DNA of 64,000 bases from Robiginitalea marina. Lineage in GTDB: Bacteria; Bacteroidota; Bacteroidia; Flavobacteriales; Flavobacteriaceae. The position numbers and the translations under genes were made by a program. Shown in pieces: positions 55,969-64,000 of this stretch. The notes under the pieces are model-generated. The model was not told the DNA's origin and did not search any database. It saw nothing but the letters and a program-made list of their open reading frames with translations. Position 1 is the stretch's first letter; each line of letters opens with the position of its first letter. The stretch is taken from the NCBI RefSeq assembly GCF_024006985.1, contig NZ_JAMXIB010000012.1:26550-90549 (forward strand), in the 5' to 3' direction.

Positions 55969-58431
55969 TTATTTTTTAAAAAATTCTATCCATAGGGTGG
56001 AACAAAACCCAATGATAAGCGGCACGAGAAGCGCTTCAGGCGCAAAGGTGTTGATCCCGAAGATGGTGTTCAGAAGGGGCACGTAATTGATCAGCAACAG
56101 CAGGCTTATGGAAATGCCAATGATTAAAGGGATCAAACGGTTCTTTATGCCGATGGTTTTCAGGATGTTCACCCGGAATGAGCGGTTGACAAGGGTAAGG
56201 AATATATTGGAGAATATGAGGGTATAGAAGACATGCCCCCGAATGGCTTCTCCGTCGCCCCCGGCGGTTTTGGCAAAATATCCTGCACCCACGCAGCCCG
56301 CTGTAATGATCAGGCCTTGCACGACCGTGATCCACAGTTCTGACCCCTGGATCAGTTTTTTGCTGGAGGAGTCGGAGGGATTGGAAAGGAATTTTTCATC
56401 CATGGGTTCATTCTCATAAATGATGGAACAGGTTGGCCCCATTATGAGTTCCAGGAAGATGACGTGCACCGGGGTCAACAACATGGAAGGAAGCCAAACC
56501 AGAAATATGGGTAGCGTAACTAAAAGGATAATGGGAATATGAATTGAAATAATGTACCTGAAGGCCTTTTTCAGGTTTTCATTTATCCTTCTGCCCAGAA
56601 AAATGGCATCGATCATTTTAGCCATATTGTCCTTTGCAAGGATAAGCCCGGCCGCCTCCTTAGCTACTTCGGTGCCCCTTTTACCCATGGCAATGCCTAT
56701 GTGGGAGGCTTTCAGGGCAGGGGCATCATTTACGCCATCCCCGGTCATGGCGACCGTTTCACCGAGTTTTTTAAACCCATCAATAATCCTGAGTTTTTGT
56801 TCAGGCGATATGCGGGCGAAAATGTGACTGTTCACCAGCACTTCCTGTAGCTGCCCTTCATCCATTTCCCGGACTTCCGTTCCGGTTACAATCGCATTGG
56901 ATTTAATTCCTACGATTTTGGCTATTGCTTCTGCCGTTTCCGGATAATCCCCTGTGATCATGACCACCCGCACCCCGGTCTGATAGAACTTTTCAATCAC
57001 CTGGGCGATGTGCTGGTCGGGCGGGTCGTAAAAGGTAATCAGGCCGAGAAATTCAAAGTTCAGGGTTTCCTGGTTTTCAGGCAGCGAGGCTTCATGCGAA
57101 TGCCCTTTTGCCACGCCGAGGACCCTGAACCCTTTCCGGGCATATTCCCTTCCTTTTGCCAAAGCCTCCGCTGCCTCCGTGCGATTTAAACCGCATAGCC
57201 CCACAATCCCTTCCAGGGCCCCTTTACAGGCCACTATCCTTTCCCCTTTAGTATTCCCCAGGATGTGGGTCATCACCGGCGGCTTGCCTGAAAGCGGGAA
57301 TTCCTTAACGATTTTAAATTCATCCCTTGGATCTTGTCCGGCGTAAAGGCCAAACGTTTCGTGGATCGATTTTTCCATCGGATCAAAAGGGGATTCTTCG
57401 CTTGCCCACATGGCGTAGGTCAGAACTTCAGAGGCTTCCCCATCCTCGTCGTAGTTGATTTCGCGCTTTTTGGAGAAATCATAAACATGGGTCACCCGCA
57501 TCAGGTTCTGGGTGAGGGTCCCGGTTTTATCCAAACAAATAACTGTGGCAGACCCCAGGGTTTCCACGGTCGCCGGGCTTTTGGCGATAACCCCGATTTT
57601 GAGCAGGCGGTATGCCCCCAGGGCCATAAACGTGGAGAGGGCCACGGGTAATTCTTCCGGCAGTACCGACATGGCCATGGCAAGCCCGTGCAACAGCCCG
57701 TGCAGAACACTTCCGCTGTCCCAGGTATGATATGCCCAGACAAACAGGAAGGCGACACTTCCAACGATCACCATTCTCCTCACGAAATATGTTACTTTCA
57801 GCTGTAAAGGGGACTTGGTGTGCCCCGCTTCCCGGACCAGCCTTCCTATGCCCGATAGCGTGGTGTTGCGGCCTACCGCATTAACCCGGGCATAGCAATA
57901 GCCGCCAACTACCAGCGTGCCCTGGATGACCTGGTCGCCGGCTTGCTTTTCAACGGAAACGGACTCCCCCGTTATCATGGCTTCATTGACCGAAAAATCG
58001 TAGGAAGTAATTACGTCGGCATCGGCGGGAATTATGGTTCCCTCCTCGCATATAAGCACATCCTGTGTTACAATTTCCTGCGAGGGCAGTTCAAGAGTCT
58101 CTCCCGACCTGATGACTTTTGCTTTGGAAGAAGTGATTTTGTTCAGGGCTTTCAAAGCCCGCTGGCTCCTGAAATTTTGGAAAACATCTATCCCGGCCAC
58201 AAAAGCAATCGCGAAGAGCATGGTAAACCCCTCGGCCGTTTCGCCCAGGATAAAATAGGCCGAGCAGGCTACCAGAAGAAGAATAAACATGGGCTCGGTC
58301 ACCACCGAAAGCAGGATCTTCACGGTCAGGTTTTCCTTTTCCACGCCTACATTCGCACCATGAAGGGACCTTTGTTTTTCTACTTCTTCATTTGAAAGAC
58401 CAGTTATGTCGGGGTTCTTGCTTGTTGTCAA
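55969..58431 (-). CDS. Cation-transporting P-type ATPase
   Basis: 820 residues starting at TTG (no in-frame ATG precedes the first conserved motif, and a TAG stop is just upstream). Order: N-terminal GLSNEEVEKQR, actuator TGES (near 152), membrane motif VLPEELPVAL, phosphorylation site DKTGTLT (near 300), nucleotide domain, and hinge TGDGVNDAPAL (near 600), with about ten helices. The PEEL motif and missing heavy-metal domains place it among Ca/Mg/other P2-type pumps, not copper pumps. Ion specificity cannot be told. Inner membrane; single gene. Confidence 0.92.
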   Translation of the reverse strand: MTTSKNPDITGLSNEEVEKQRSLHGANVGVEKENLTVKILLSVVTEPMFILLLVACSAYFILGETAEGFTMLFAIAFVAGIDVFQNFRSQRALKALNKITSSKAKVIRSGETLELPSQEIVTQDVLICEEGTIIPADADVITSYDFSVNEAMITGESVSVEKQAGDQVIQGTLVVGGYCYARVNAVGRNTTLSGIGRLVREAGHTKSPLQLKVTYFVRRMVIVGSVAFLFVWAYHTWDSGSVLHGLLHGLAMAMSVLPEELPVALSTFMALGAYRLLKIGVIAKSPATVETLGSATVICLDKTGTLTQNLMRVTHVYDFSKKREINYDEDGEASEVLTYAMWASEESPFDPMEKSIHETFGLYAGQDPRDEFKIVKEFPLSGKPPVMTHILGNTKGERIVACKGALEGIVGLCGLNRTEAAEALAKGREYARKGFRVLGVAKGHSHEASLPENQETLNFEFLGLITFYDPPDQHIAQVIEKFYQTGVRVVMITGDYPETAEAIAKIVGIKSNAIVTGTEVREMDEGQLQEVLVNSHIFARISPEQKLRIIDGFKKLGETVAMTGDGVNDAPALKASHIGIAMGKRGTEVAKEAAGLILAKDNMAKMIDAIFLGRRINENLKKAFRYIISIHIPIILLVTLPIFLVWLPSMLLTPVHVIFLELIMGPTCSIIYENEPMDEKFLSNPSDSSSKKLIQGSELWITVVQGLIITAGCVGAGYFAKTAGGDGEAIRGHVFYTLIFSNIFLTLVNRSFRVNILKTIGIKNRLIPLIIGISISLLLLINYVPLLNTIFGINTFAPEALLVPLIIGFCSTLWIEFFKK

Positions 58432-58502
58432 AATCTATAGGTATTGGATAACCCTGAATACAATTTGAACAGTCGATGGCCTTTTGCCAAATCAGGGCCC
58501 TG

Positions 58503-59252
58503 TTATCGGGCAGGGTTCTTAAAAAGCGACTTTAATTCCCCGATCTGCTCCGGGGGCGGATCCTTCCACAGGATTTTTTGTGTGGCCCGGATAATGGTGG
58601 TATCGACAGGTCCTGTACTATTGAGATACTCCGCTTCGAATCCTTCGCCCCAATAATCAAAAGCCTCCTGAATGATTTTCCAATAACTGAGTTCGATGAC
58701 GTTCCGCGAGATATCCCCGTCCGGTTCAAGGGTGAATCCAGGCAGCGCTTTATAGGCAAAAACCGGACCTCCCTCTATGGTGAAATCTGTAATGAAATCG
58801 GTCACTTCGAATCGTTCATAACCCAATTCCCAGTCATCATACTCATGCAGGTCGGCTTCCGGGACCACATAGAGCACCCCGTTGATGGTGGCGTTGGGTT
58901 CTTCCCTGATATTCAGGTAAACCAGGTTTTGGGGGTAGAGGGTATCGCCGGCGACCAGGAGATAATCTTTGTAATACCGGCCATCCGGATTTAGGGAAGG
59001 CAGGAAGGAAGGCCAGGCAAACGTCCAGGACCTGCGGTAGTTTTTCAGATGGGCCGGAAGAAAGGGGCCCTTATAGTCCTTCTCCAAAAGGCCCGATTCG
59101 ATGAAGGTTTTAGACATCAGCGAACCGTATCCAAACATGCCCACATGGCCCTCCGGAATCCTAAAAACCTCCCTTTCTTTTTGGCAACCTGCCAGCAGCA
59201 TCAACCCCAGGAAGCCTGAGGCGGTAAGGGGTAATAACCGGGTTAATTTCAT
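58503..59252 (-). CDS. Gamma-glutamylcyclotransferase-like lipoprotein
   Basis: 249 residues from the ATG at 59252; the longer ORF adds an unlikely basic stretch before the signal peptide. The lipobox is L-L-A-G-C (Cys22). The fold is AIG2/GGCT-like with the substrate-loop motif FGYGSLM near residue 41 and a V-L-Y-V-V-P-E-A-D strand followed by L-x-x-Y-D-D-W-E. Canonical members release 5-oxoproline from gamma-glutamyl peptides in the cytosol, so export is unusual. Function tentative. Confidence 0.8.
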   Translation of the reverse strand: MKLTRLLPLTASGFLGLMLLAGCQKEREVFRIPEGHVGMFGYGSLMSKTFIESGLLEKDYKGPFLPAHLKNYRRSWTFAWPSFLPSLNPDGRYYKDYLLVAGDTLYPQNLVYLNIREEPNATINGVLYVVPEADLHEYDDWELGYERFEVTDFITDFTIEGGPVFAYKALPGFTLEPDGDISRNVIELSYWKIIQEAFDYWGEGFEAEYLNSTGPVDTTIIRATQKILWKDPPPEQIGELKSLFKNPAR

Positions 59253-59410
59253 TGGAATCGGATCATGGTGTTTTTGCAAATGGTCCCGGCTGTGGTTTGT
59301 GGCAGTTTCCAAAGGCCTTTTCCGCCCGGACGGGAAGAACCGGCCAAGGGGGAGGAAACCTTGATTTCAGAAACTCATCCGCCATCAGCGATATGCCAAG
59401 CTGAGCCAGG

Positions 59411-60580
59411 TTATTCTTTTATTCTACCGTACTTCTTTAAGAGCTCAACTACTTTTTCTTCCGGCAGTTCGTAAACGGTTGTATTATTTTTTCCAACCAT
59501 GGTTTCAGCCGCAACGAGTGCATTTAAGATCGATTCTTCTGTGGCCTGTGCCGTTGCTTCGAACAGACCCGACATTTTGTCGTTTGGAATCATTTCAATA
59601 ACCTGCCCTTTTTCCCTATGGGCCGCCCCTGCATTGGCGGTTGAAAATGCAATAAAAATATCTCCGGAACCATTGCTGCCATACCCCCCCAACCTGCTTA
59701 TGCCAATAGGTACCCGGCGTGCGAGCCTCTTTAACTGGTGGGGAAGCAATGGTGCATCCGTGGCAACGACAACAATAATTGAACCTCTGTCTTCTTCAGA
59801 CCTTATCGGGTCCCAAAGCGGCATTTGTCCGGTAATCTCCTGGCCAACCGGTACACCGGCGATCGTTAGCGATTTCCGGTTTCCATAGTTCGCCTGCACC
59901 AGAACTCCGATTGTATACGCGGCAGAATCAATCAATACTTCCCGGGAAGAGGTTCCAATGCCGCCTTTAAAAAGATGACAGATCATTCCTGTTCCCCCGC
60001 CAACATTTCCTTCCTCCACAGCTCCCGATTTGGCATTGGCCAAGGCAGAAAATGCATGTTCTTTCTTTACATGAAAACCATTAATATCATTTAAGTCGCC
60101 GTCATACGTTTCTGCCACTACCGGTAAGGCCCAAAAAACATCCGGTTCATCCGGAAGCGGGTCATACAGGTTATTTTTGAATTGCCATTCGACTACGGCA
60201 TCCCTTACGACGCCAACACTGTGTGTATTTGTTATCATTATGGGACCTTCAAGGAAGCCGGATTCCTCTACCCATGTAGTCCCTGTCATTTCCCCATTCC
60301 CATTAAGGCTATACCACCCGGCGAAAACCGGGTCGTATTTTTTGCCCCTGGGCAGAATTGCCGTTACCCCGGTTCGTACAGGGCCATCCCCAACCACCAG
60401 TTTGCCTTCCCCGGAGATCAGTGTGGTATGGCCAACTTCAATGCCCCTGACATCTGTAATAGCATTGTGCTTTCCGGTTTTTCCCTCCAGGGGGATGCCT
60501 AAATCCCTTGCCCTGTCTTTCTGACCGTAGATCTGAAAGGCAAGAAGTAAGGCCATTGGAATAATAAATACATGCTTCAT
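59411..60580 (-). CDS. P1-family peptidase (DmpA-like aminopeptidase)
   Basis: 389 residues from the ATG at 60580 (five codons after another in-frame ATG), giving a signal peptide that ends IYGQ. P1/DmpA motifs are clear: N-A-I-T-D-V-R-G-I-E-V-G-H-T, the autocleavage region G-I-G-T-S-S-R with the nucleophilic Ser at the new N-terminus, and S-R-L-G-G-Y-G-S-N-G-S-G-D-I-F. DmpA-type enzymes release N-terminal D-Ala or beta-amino residues and self-process to alpha and beta chains. It is located in a moderately AT-rich part of the window. Confidence 0.9.
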   Translation of the reverse strand: MKHVFIIPMALLLAFQIYGQKDRARDLGIPLEGKTGKHNAITDVRGIEVGHTTLISGEGKLVVGDGPVRTGVTAILPRGKKYDPVFAGWYSLNGNGEMTGTTWVEESGFLEGPIMITNTHSVGVVRDAVVEWQFKNNLYDPLPDEPDVFWALPVVAETYDGDLNDINGFHVKKEHAFSALANAKSGAVEEGNVGGGTGMICHLFKGGIGTSSREVLIDSAAYTIGVLVQANYGNRKSLTIAGVPVGQEITGQMPLWDPIRSEEDRGSIIVVVATDAPLLPHQLKRLARRVPIGISRLGGYGSNGSGDIFIAFSTANAGAAHREKGQVIEMIPNDKMSGLFEATAQATEESILNALVAAETMVGKNNTTVYELPEEKVVELLKKYGRIKE

Positions 60581-60764
60581 ATTAGCGGGATTCATGTGGA
60601 CCACGCATCGTATTAGCCCCGTTTCAAAGGGGCTTGTAAATGGGTGGCGTTGGTTGGGTTGTCTTTTTGAATATACAAAGGTATTCTTCAACTCCTGTTT
60701 TATTTCTGTTAACGGGTCGTAAGGGTATAGGCTTTAAATACGTTCATAATCAACGCCTCGTTTT

Positions 60765-61337
60765 CTAATTGAAGTTGATAATGCCTCCTGTGGAACTAAT
60801 CCTTAACCCGTCATCAAGGGTAGCTTCAATAAAGTATTCTATGCGATCCGGGATGTTTCGGGTATCCGATAATTCGATCAGAAAACCCCTTATGCCCGGA
60901 TTGTTGTCCGAGAGATATTCCGCGATGGATTGCCGGGTGCCCTGAATAACCACCTGATTGGTAATGTCAATTCGTTCATGGTTAGTGTTGGAATCGAGTA
61001 CTTCTACTTTGATGCGCTCTATCCGGTTCTTAAAAAGCACTACCTGGTCTTCACAGGGAACTACCGCTGCTTCCAAAACCGGGGCAGCTGTTTTCTTCTT
61101 TTTAAATGGCTCAGGTGAAGTAATTTCTTCCACCTCAGTAATCCATACCTCGATAATCCACTCCTCTTTATCAATTGGATTCTCCGTATCAAACTCGATA
61201 AAATTGAGGCCATCTGAGATCAAAGCCCTCGATTCCATCCCGGTAATGGTTACCTCATAAGTCTCCTCGTCACAACACGCAACCATCAACTGCATCAGGA
61301 AAATCAATAGAAAGACATTGCTGCTTCTTTTCTTCAT
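60765..61337 (-). CDS. Hypothetical lipoprotein
   Basis: 190 residues. The signal peptide ends in L-M-V-A-C-C (lipobox Cys21). Mature part: a repeated beta pattern with E-V-T-I-T-G-M-E-S-R-A-L near the start, a basic K-K-K-K stretch in the middle and a C-terminal R-I-S-S-T-G-G-I. I recognise no family. Composition is AT-rich compared with genes up to 58 kb. It has no close neighbours on either side (184 and 142 bases). Confidence 0.72.
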   Translation of the reverse strand: MKKRSSNVFLLIFLMQLMVACCDEETYEVTITGMESRALISDGLNFIEFDTENPIDKEEWIIEVWITEVEEITSPEPFKKKKTAAPVLEAAVVPCEDQVVLFKNRIERIKVEVLDSNTNHERIDITNQVVIQGTRQSIAEYLSDNNPGIRGFLIELSDTRNIPDRIEYFIEATLDDGLRISSTGGIINFN

Positions 61338-61479
61338 TACTGTTTTTCGTCATTGATGTTCAAGATTCGGATCGGGTATTGGGTCTGTATGGTTGCGAAC
61401 GGTCCTGGCTTTGTTTCGGCCCCTCAATGCTCAGCCCTTTCAAGGGATGATATATAATCTATATCGTAGGAAAATTCGC

Positions 61480-61920
61480 CTAAATATAAGGAGGCGAATG
61501 GCCATAGGCATTTGTGGTATTTGTGTTTTTTCTTAAAAGATCGCGAATCTTTTTAATCTCATGATCACTTATACCCTCTAAGTTAAAGGTGAGGCGTTTC
61601 TGGTCCTTTCGGACAATTTCTAAACGACCATTTGATATGTTGTAGGTTTCAATTTTATTAAAAGGAACGTTTTTGGAAGTGAACGAATTCAGCCTTAATA
61701 AAAGGCCTTTTTTGTTCCAACCTACATAATTTCTGTAGTAGAATTGCTTTCCGAAAAAAATCACAGCAGATCCAAAGCCAATTATTGCCGAGATTTGGTG
61801 TAGATTGGAATCGCGATTTGTAAATGCCGTGAAGACATAAATCAGTAAAAATAAAATCATTGGGATAGCCAATAATTTGTTTTTACGACCGTCTAGTTTA
61901 TCAAAGTACACTTTTTTCAT
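61480..61920 (-). CDS. Small membrane protein, PH-like
   Basis: 146 residues from the ATG at 61920 (an upstream TTG would add six). Two membrane helices (about 12-31 and 38-54) are followed by a cytoplasmic domain with W-N-K-K-G-L-L-L-R-L-N-S, F-N-K-I-E-T-Y-N-I-S and R-L-T-F-N-L-E-G. The layout matches the 42.7 kb protein, so both may be small PH-like membrane proteins. Composition is clearly AT-rich. Function unknown. Confidence 0.72.
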   Translation of the reverse strand: MKKVYFDKLDGRKNKLLAIPMILFLLIYVFTAFTNRDSNLHQISAIIGFGSAVIFFGKQFYYRNYVGWNKKGLLLRLNSFTSKNVPFNKIETYNISNGRLEIVRKDQKRLTFNLEGISDHEIKKIRDLLRKNTNTTNAYGHSPPYI

Positions 61921-62094
61921 TTTGAATATTGTTACCAATAGCCTGGTTTAGTAGTAGTTGCGTGGTTTAGAGCTTCCTTTTACAAGTACACACGAAACTG
62001 AAAATCCTCTCGTCCAATAGGTATCGGGATTCATAAGCAGGCGGGAACAAGCGATTACCCAAAGCCATAGTTGGCAATCCATGTTCTCAGATTT

Positions 62095-63267
62095 TCATCC
62101 CTCTTCCCTCAATTGATTAATTTTCAAAATCATTGTTATGGCATTTTTGTTTTCTGGATTAAGAAACAGCGATTTACCATAGCATTTTAGGGCGTTTTCC
62201 CATTCTTTATTTATGAAGTAGGCTTCTCCCAGGTTGTCGTATAATTTGGAATTATTAGGCATAATTTCTACCCCATATTCAAAAACTTTAATCGCCCCTT
62301 TAGGATTTTTTATATCATTCAACCATTCAAAACCTAAAGCACCAATAACATTGTCAAAGCCATTATTCAAAAACTCTTGTTCCGTAATTTCAGAATCGCC
62401 AAGATATTCCTTTAGAAATAAGACTGGATTTTCCGGGTCATTATACTTTTTGTAATGCAAATAGCCGATGGAATTTTTTGGAAAAAGGTCTGCAATCATT
62501 GTGCGGTGACTACCTTTTCTTAACTCTTTCTTTAAATCTAATTCTATGAATTCGGAAAAATCATTAAACAGATGCACTCTTATTGTGAGATTTTTCAAAT
62601 CATAAATAGTTGAATATTGCGTAGGTGCTAATCTGGATTGAGCAAAGTTCTCCATTGCACTTGAACAATATTCAAAAGTCAGTTTCGTCTCGGTCGCATT
62701 GATAAAATTTCGTCCTTTTTGAAAGTAGTCCAGCTTTACATCAACCAGGGAATCTATTTGTGAATAATAGAAATTTGAAAATGTTTTTTCGGTTTCATCG
62801 CCAATGAACATTTCATCGCCCTCTACAATCAAATAAGTACCCGATTTATCGACAAATACAAGTTGACCATTGGCTAATGAATTTAGATTAATAGTTTGCA
62901 GATATAGTTTAACATCCTCAACGTCGGTCATTGTCTGCATGACATTTTTCAAGGCATCCCCTATTGGGATTTCCAATTTCCCCTTTGTGTTTTTTACTTC
63001 CAAATAGGGTTCCCAAAATCCATCGAAGACCAGGCCTGATTCATTAATTGCACCTTGTGCAAAGTTGTTCAGAAGGCCCATATACATGACTCCGAAGGTG
63101 TCTTTGGTTCCTGGTTCGAACCAGAATTGGCTATTGGGGCTGAAATAATCTTCATTATTTCCTACAATAGTCCGTCCATTTTTGGTAATCTTATACATAC
63201 TGCAGGCCATCCCTGTTTTGGGAAAAAACAGCGCTATCGCAAGGCATATAGATATCAGGTGCTTCAT
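62095..63267 (-). CDS. Choloylglycine-hydrolase-like Ntn-hydrolase fused to TPR
   Basis: 390 residues. The signal peptide appears to end at T-G-M-A just before Cys22 (CSMYKITKNG), which would be the N-terminal nucleophile after signal cleavage. V-G-N-N-E-D-Y follows, typical of choloylglycine/linear-amide hydrolases. Residues 300-385 form TPR-like helices (Y-D-N-L-G-E-A-Y-F-I-N-K-E-W-E-N-A-L-K-C). Cleavage of a linear amide outside the cytoplasm is likely; substrate unknown. Coding sequence is AT-rich (30-40% GC in the lines checked), suggesting acquisition. Confidence 0.82.
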   Translation of the reverse strand: MKHLISICLAIALFFPKTGMACSMYKITKNGRTIVGNNEDYFSPNSQFWFEPGTKDTFGVMYMGLLNNFAQGAINESGLVFDGFWEPYLEVKNTKGKLEIPIGDALKNVMQTMTDVEDVKLYLQTINLNSLANGQLVFVDKSGTYLIVEGDEMFIGDETEKTFSNFYYSQIDSLVDVKLDYFQKGRNFINATETKLTFEYCSSAMENFAQSRLAPTQYSTIYDLKNLTIRVHLFNDFSEFIELDLKKELRKGSHRTMIADLFPKNSIGYLHYKKYNDPENPVLFLKEYLGDSEITEQEFLNNGFDNVIGALGFEWLNDIKNPKGAIKVFEYGVEIMPNNSKLYDNLGEAYFINKEWENALKCYGKSLFLNPENKNAITMILKINQLREEG

Positions 63268-63769
63268 TAGATGTTAATTTTATTTTCTTGTCAGACAAGC
63301 AATATGGACTTTTGTTGGGTTCATATTGTTGTCCAAGGTCCCTGGTATACCCACGTGGCGCTCTGCAGCGGAGTGTTTCGCCAAAGGGTTTCATGGCGAA
63401 ACCACGTAGTTTCCTGGGGATGAATTATAATTTCTTAAATGTAGGGAATTTTGGTTTGGCGCAATATAGCCATGGGGCATACCCCATGATAGCAAACGTT
63501 ATTGCTTAATTACTTAAATAGTTTAATGTAGTCCTGTAACCAATAATTTTTGACTCTTTTAGAGCCAGTGATTTCCTGGATTATACCCGGTTTTCTGGTT
63601 CAGATACCAAAGTGTAAGATGAAAGCAGAGATAAACCTGTAAGGTCATTAATTTTCTGGGGGTCAATTAGGATGCCTGTATAAATGTGAAGCAACAGTTC
63701 TTGCGGTATTTGTTCGCCTACCTGATTTTTGAAGTTTTTCATTCCCAATCCATCCTGGCAGGTCCAGGC

Positions 63770-63830
63770 AGCGGCTTTTTCTTGTCCCAGGCAGGAATGA
63801 ATTCCGCCTGCTCCAATAAAAAAAGCCGCT
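63770..63830. repeat. Nested inverted repeat, 61 bases
   Basis: The outer arms AGCGGCTTTTT (63770-63780) and AAAAAGCCGCT (63820-63830) are perfect. Inside lies a second, nearly perfect palindrome CAGGC-a-GGAAT-ga-ATTCC-GCCTG. It could be a bidirectional terminator, a miniature element or an RNA structure. Confidence 0.65.
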
Positions 63831-63865
63831 AACTGTTGTTAATGGCTTGGCTAGTAGCGGGGACA

Positions 63866-64000
63866 GGATTCATTTCCTCGCTATGCTCGGAAATGGGCCT
63901 GGGGGGGCTTCACAAAGAAAGCCATCCGCCCCGCAGGAGGTGGGGGCCTGGATTCTTTTCCTCTCCGCCTTTGGCGGATCGGAAAAGGGCCTTGGGGGGC
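63866..64000. repeat. Two tandem GGATTC-hairpin units, running off the edge
   Basis: Unit 1 (63866-63908) and unit 2 (63950-64000) share the order GGATTC, (A/T)TTTCCTC, variable loop, GGAAA, GGGCCT(G/T)GGGGGG. Each forms a hairpin: CATTTCC/GGAAATG, and TTTTCC/GGAAAA with an inner TCCGCC/GGCGGA. The bases just before unit 1 resemble a tRNA acceptor/T-arm edge. More units may follow past the window. Confidence 0.6.

Larger units (their letters stand above)
63268..64000. other. Gene-free, palindrome-rich region
   Basis: No convincing coding sequence in 733 bases; a 73-codon ORF on the plus strand lacks any protein-like composition. Contained structures: GTTTCGCC/GGCGAAAC hairpin (63375-63382 and 63395-63402), CATGGGG/CCCCATG hairpin (63471-63477 and 63482-63488), a nested palindrome at 63770-63830, and a two-copy hairpin repeat from 63866 to the end. 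Confidence 0.7.

Noticed and set aside
63288..63509. 73-codon ORF on the plus strand
   Set aside because: Composed of palindromic non-coding sequence; no ribosome-binding site and no protein-like pattern.
63855..63880. Possible tRNA gene on the minus strand
   Set aside because: Only the acceptor/T-arm edge is similar; anticodon and D arms are absent because the sequence turns into a hairpin.
63866..64000. CRISPR array
   Set aside because: Only two imperfect units with unequal spacing, palindromic and G-rich; no cas genes nearby.

Overview
The window reads as chromosome of a relatively GC-rich member of the Flavobacteriaceae (Bacteroidota). Support comes from a complete gldKLMN gliding/type IX secretion cluster, -7 boxes of the Bacteroidota form TAnnTTTG, sparse Shine-Dalgarno sites, many SPII lipoproteins and flavobacterial gene order (mreBCD-mrdA; groL-groS-secG-lptE-sigma54 activator-miaB). 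A Robiginitalea-like organism would fit, but that is an inference. I see no rRNA, tRNA, CRISPR array, prophage or recognisable insertion sequence.

Region 1 (1-14.8 kb, minus strand) is core: the start of mrdA, then mreD, mreC, mreB, purH, a GAF-domain methionine sulfoxide reductase homologue, groL, groS, secG, a TPR protein, an LptE-like lipoprotein, a sigma-54 activator, miaB, and a large secreted BNR/sortilin-like propeller protein. Region 2 (15-35 kb, plus strand) starts at a divergent promoter. It holds topA, an arginase-fold protein that has lost its metal ligands, gldK-gldL-gldM-gldN, an FAD oxidoreductase, an ABC-F ATPase, a secreted LRR protein, an RND efflux operon ending in a small CPXCG protein, a lipoprotein and an RDD membrane protein.

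Region 3 (35-43 kb, minus strand) is the most unusual part. Five tightly packed genes encode a threonine-synthase-like PLP enzyme, a DUF1611/DgcN-type protein, a PP-loop ATP pyrophosphatase with a Cys cluster, a creatininase-family amidohydrolase and a dipeptide-epimerase-type enolase. A secreted S15 peptidase follows. DgcN and DgcA-type proteins together point to D-glutamate or D-amino-acid chemistry, but I know of no described pathway that uses all five.

Region 4 (43-60.6 kb) is accessory: a formylglycine-generating enzyme that keeps its active-site cysteines, a PliI-like lipoprotein, an MFS transporter, a flavin reductase, DUF4382 and CIA30 proteins, a lipoprotein made of a 160-residue tandem duplication full of V/I-K-A motifs, an amidohydrolase, an S41 protease, a P-type ATPase, a gamma-glutamylcyclotransferase-like lipoprotein and a P1 (DmpA) peptidase. 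Region 5 (60.7-64 kb) is clearly AT-richer. It carries orphan genes (including an Ntn-hydrolase fused to a TPR tail), then about 730 bases without a gene but rich in palindromes and a two-copy hairpin repeat running off the window end.
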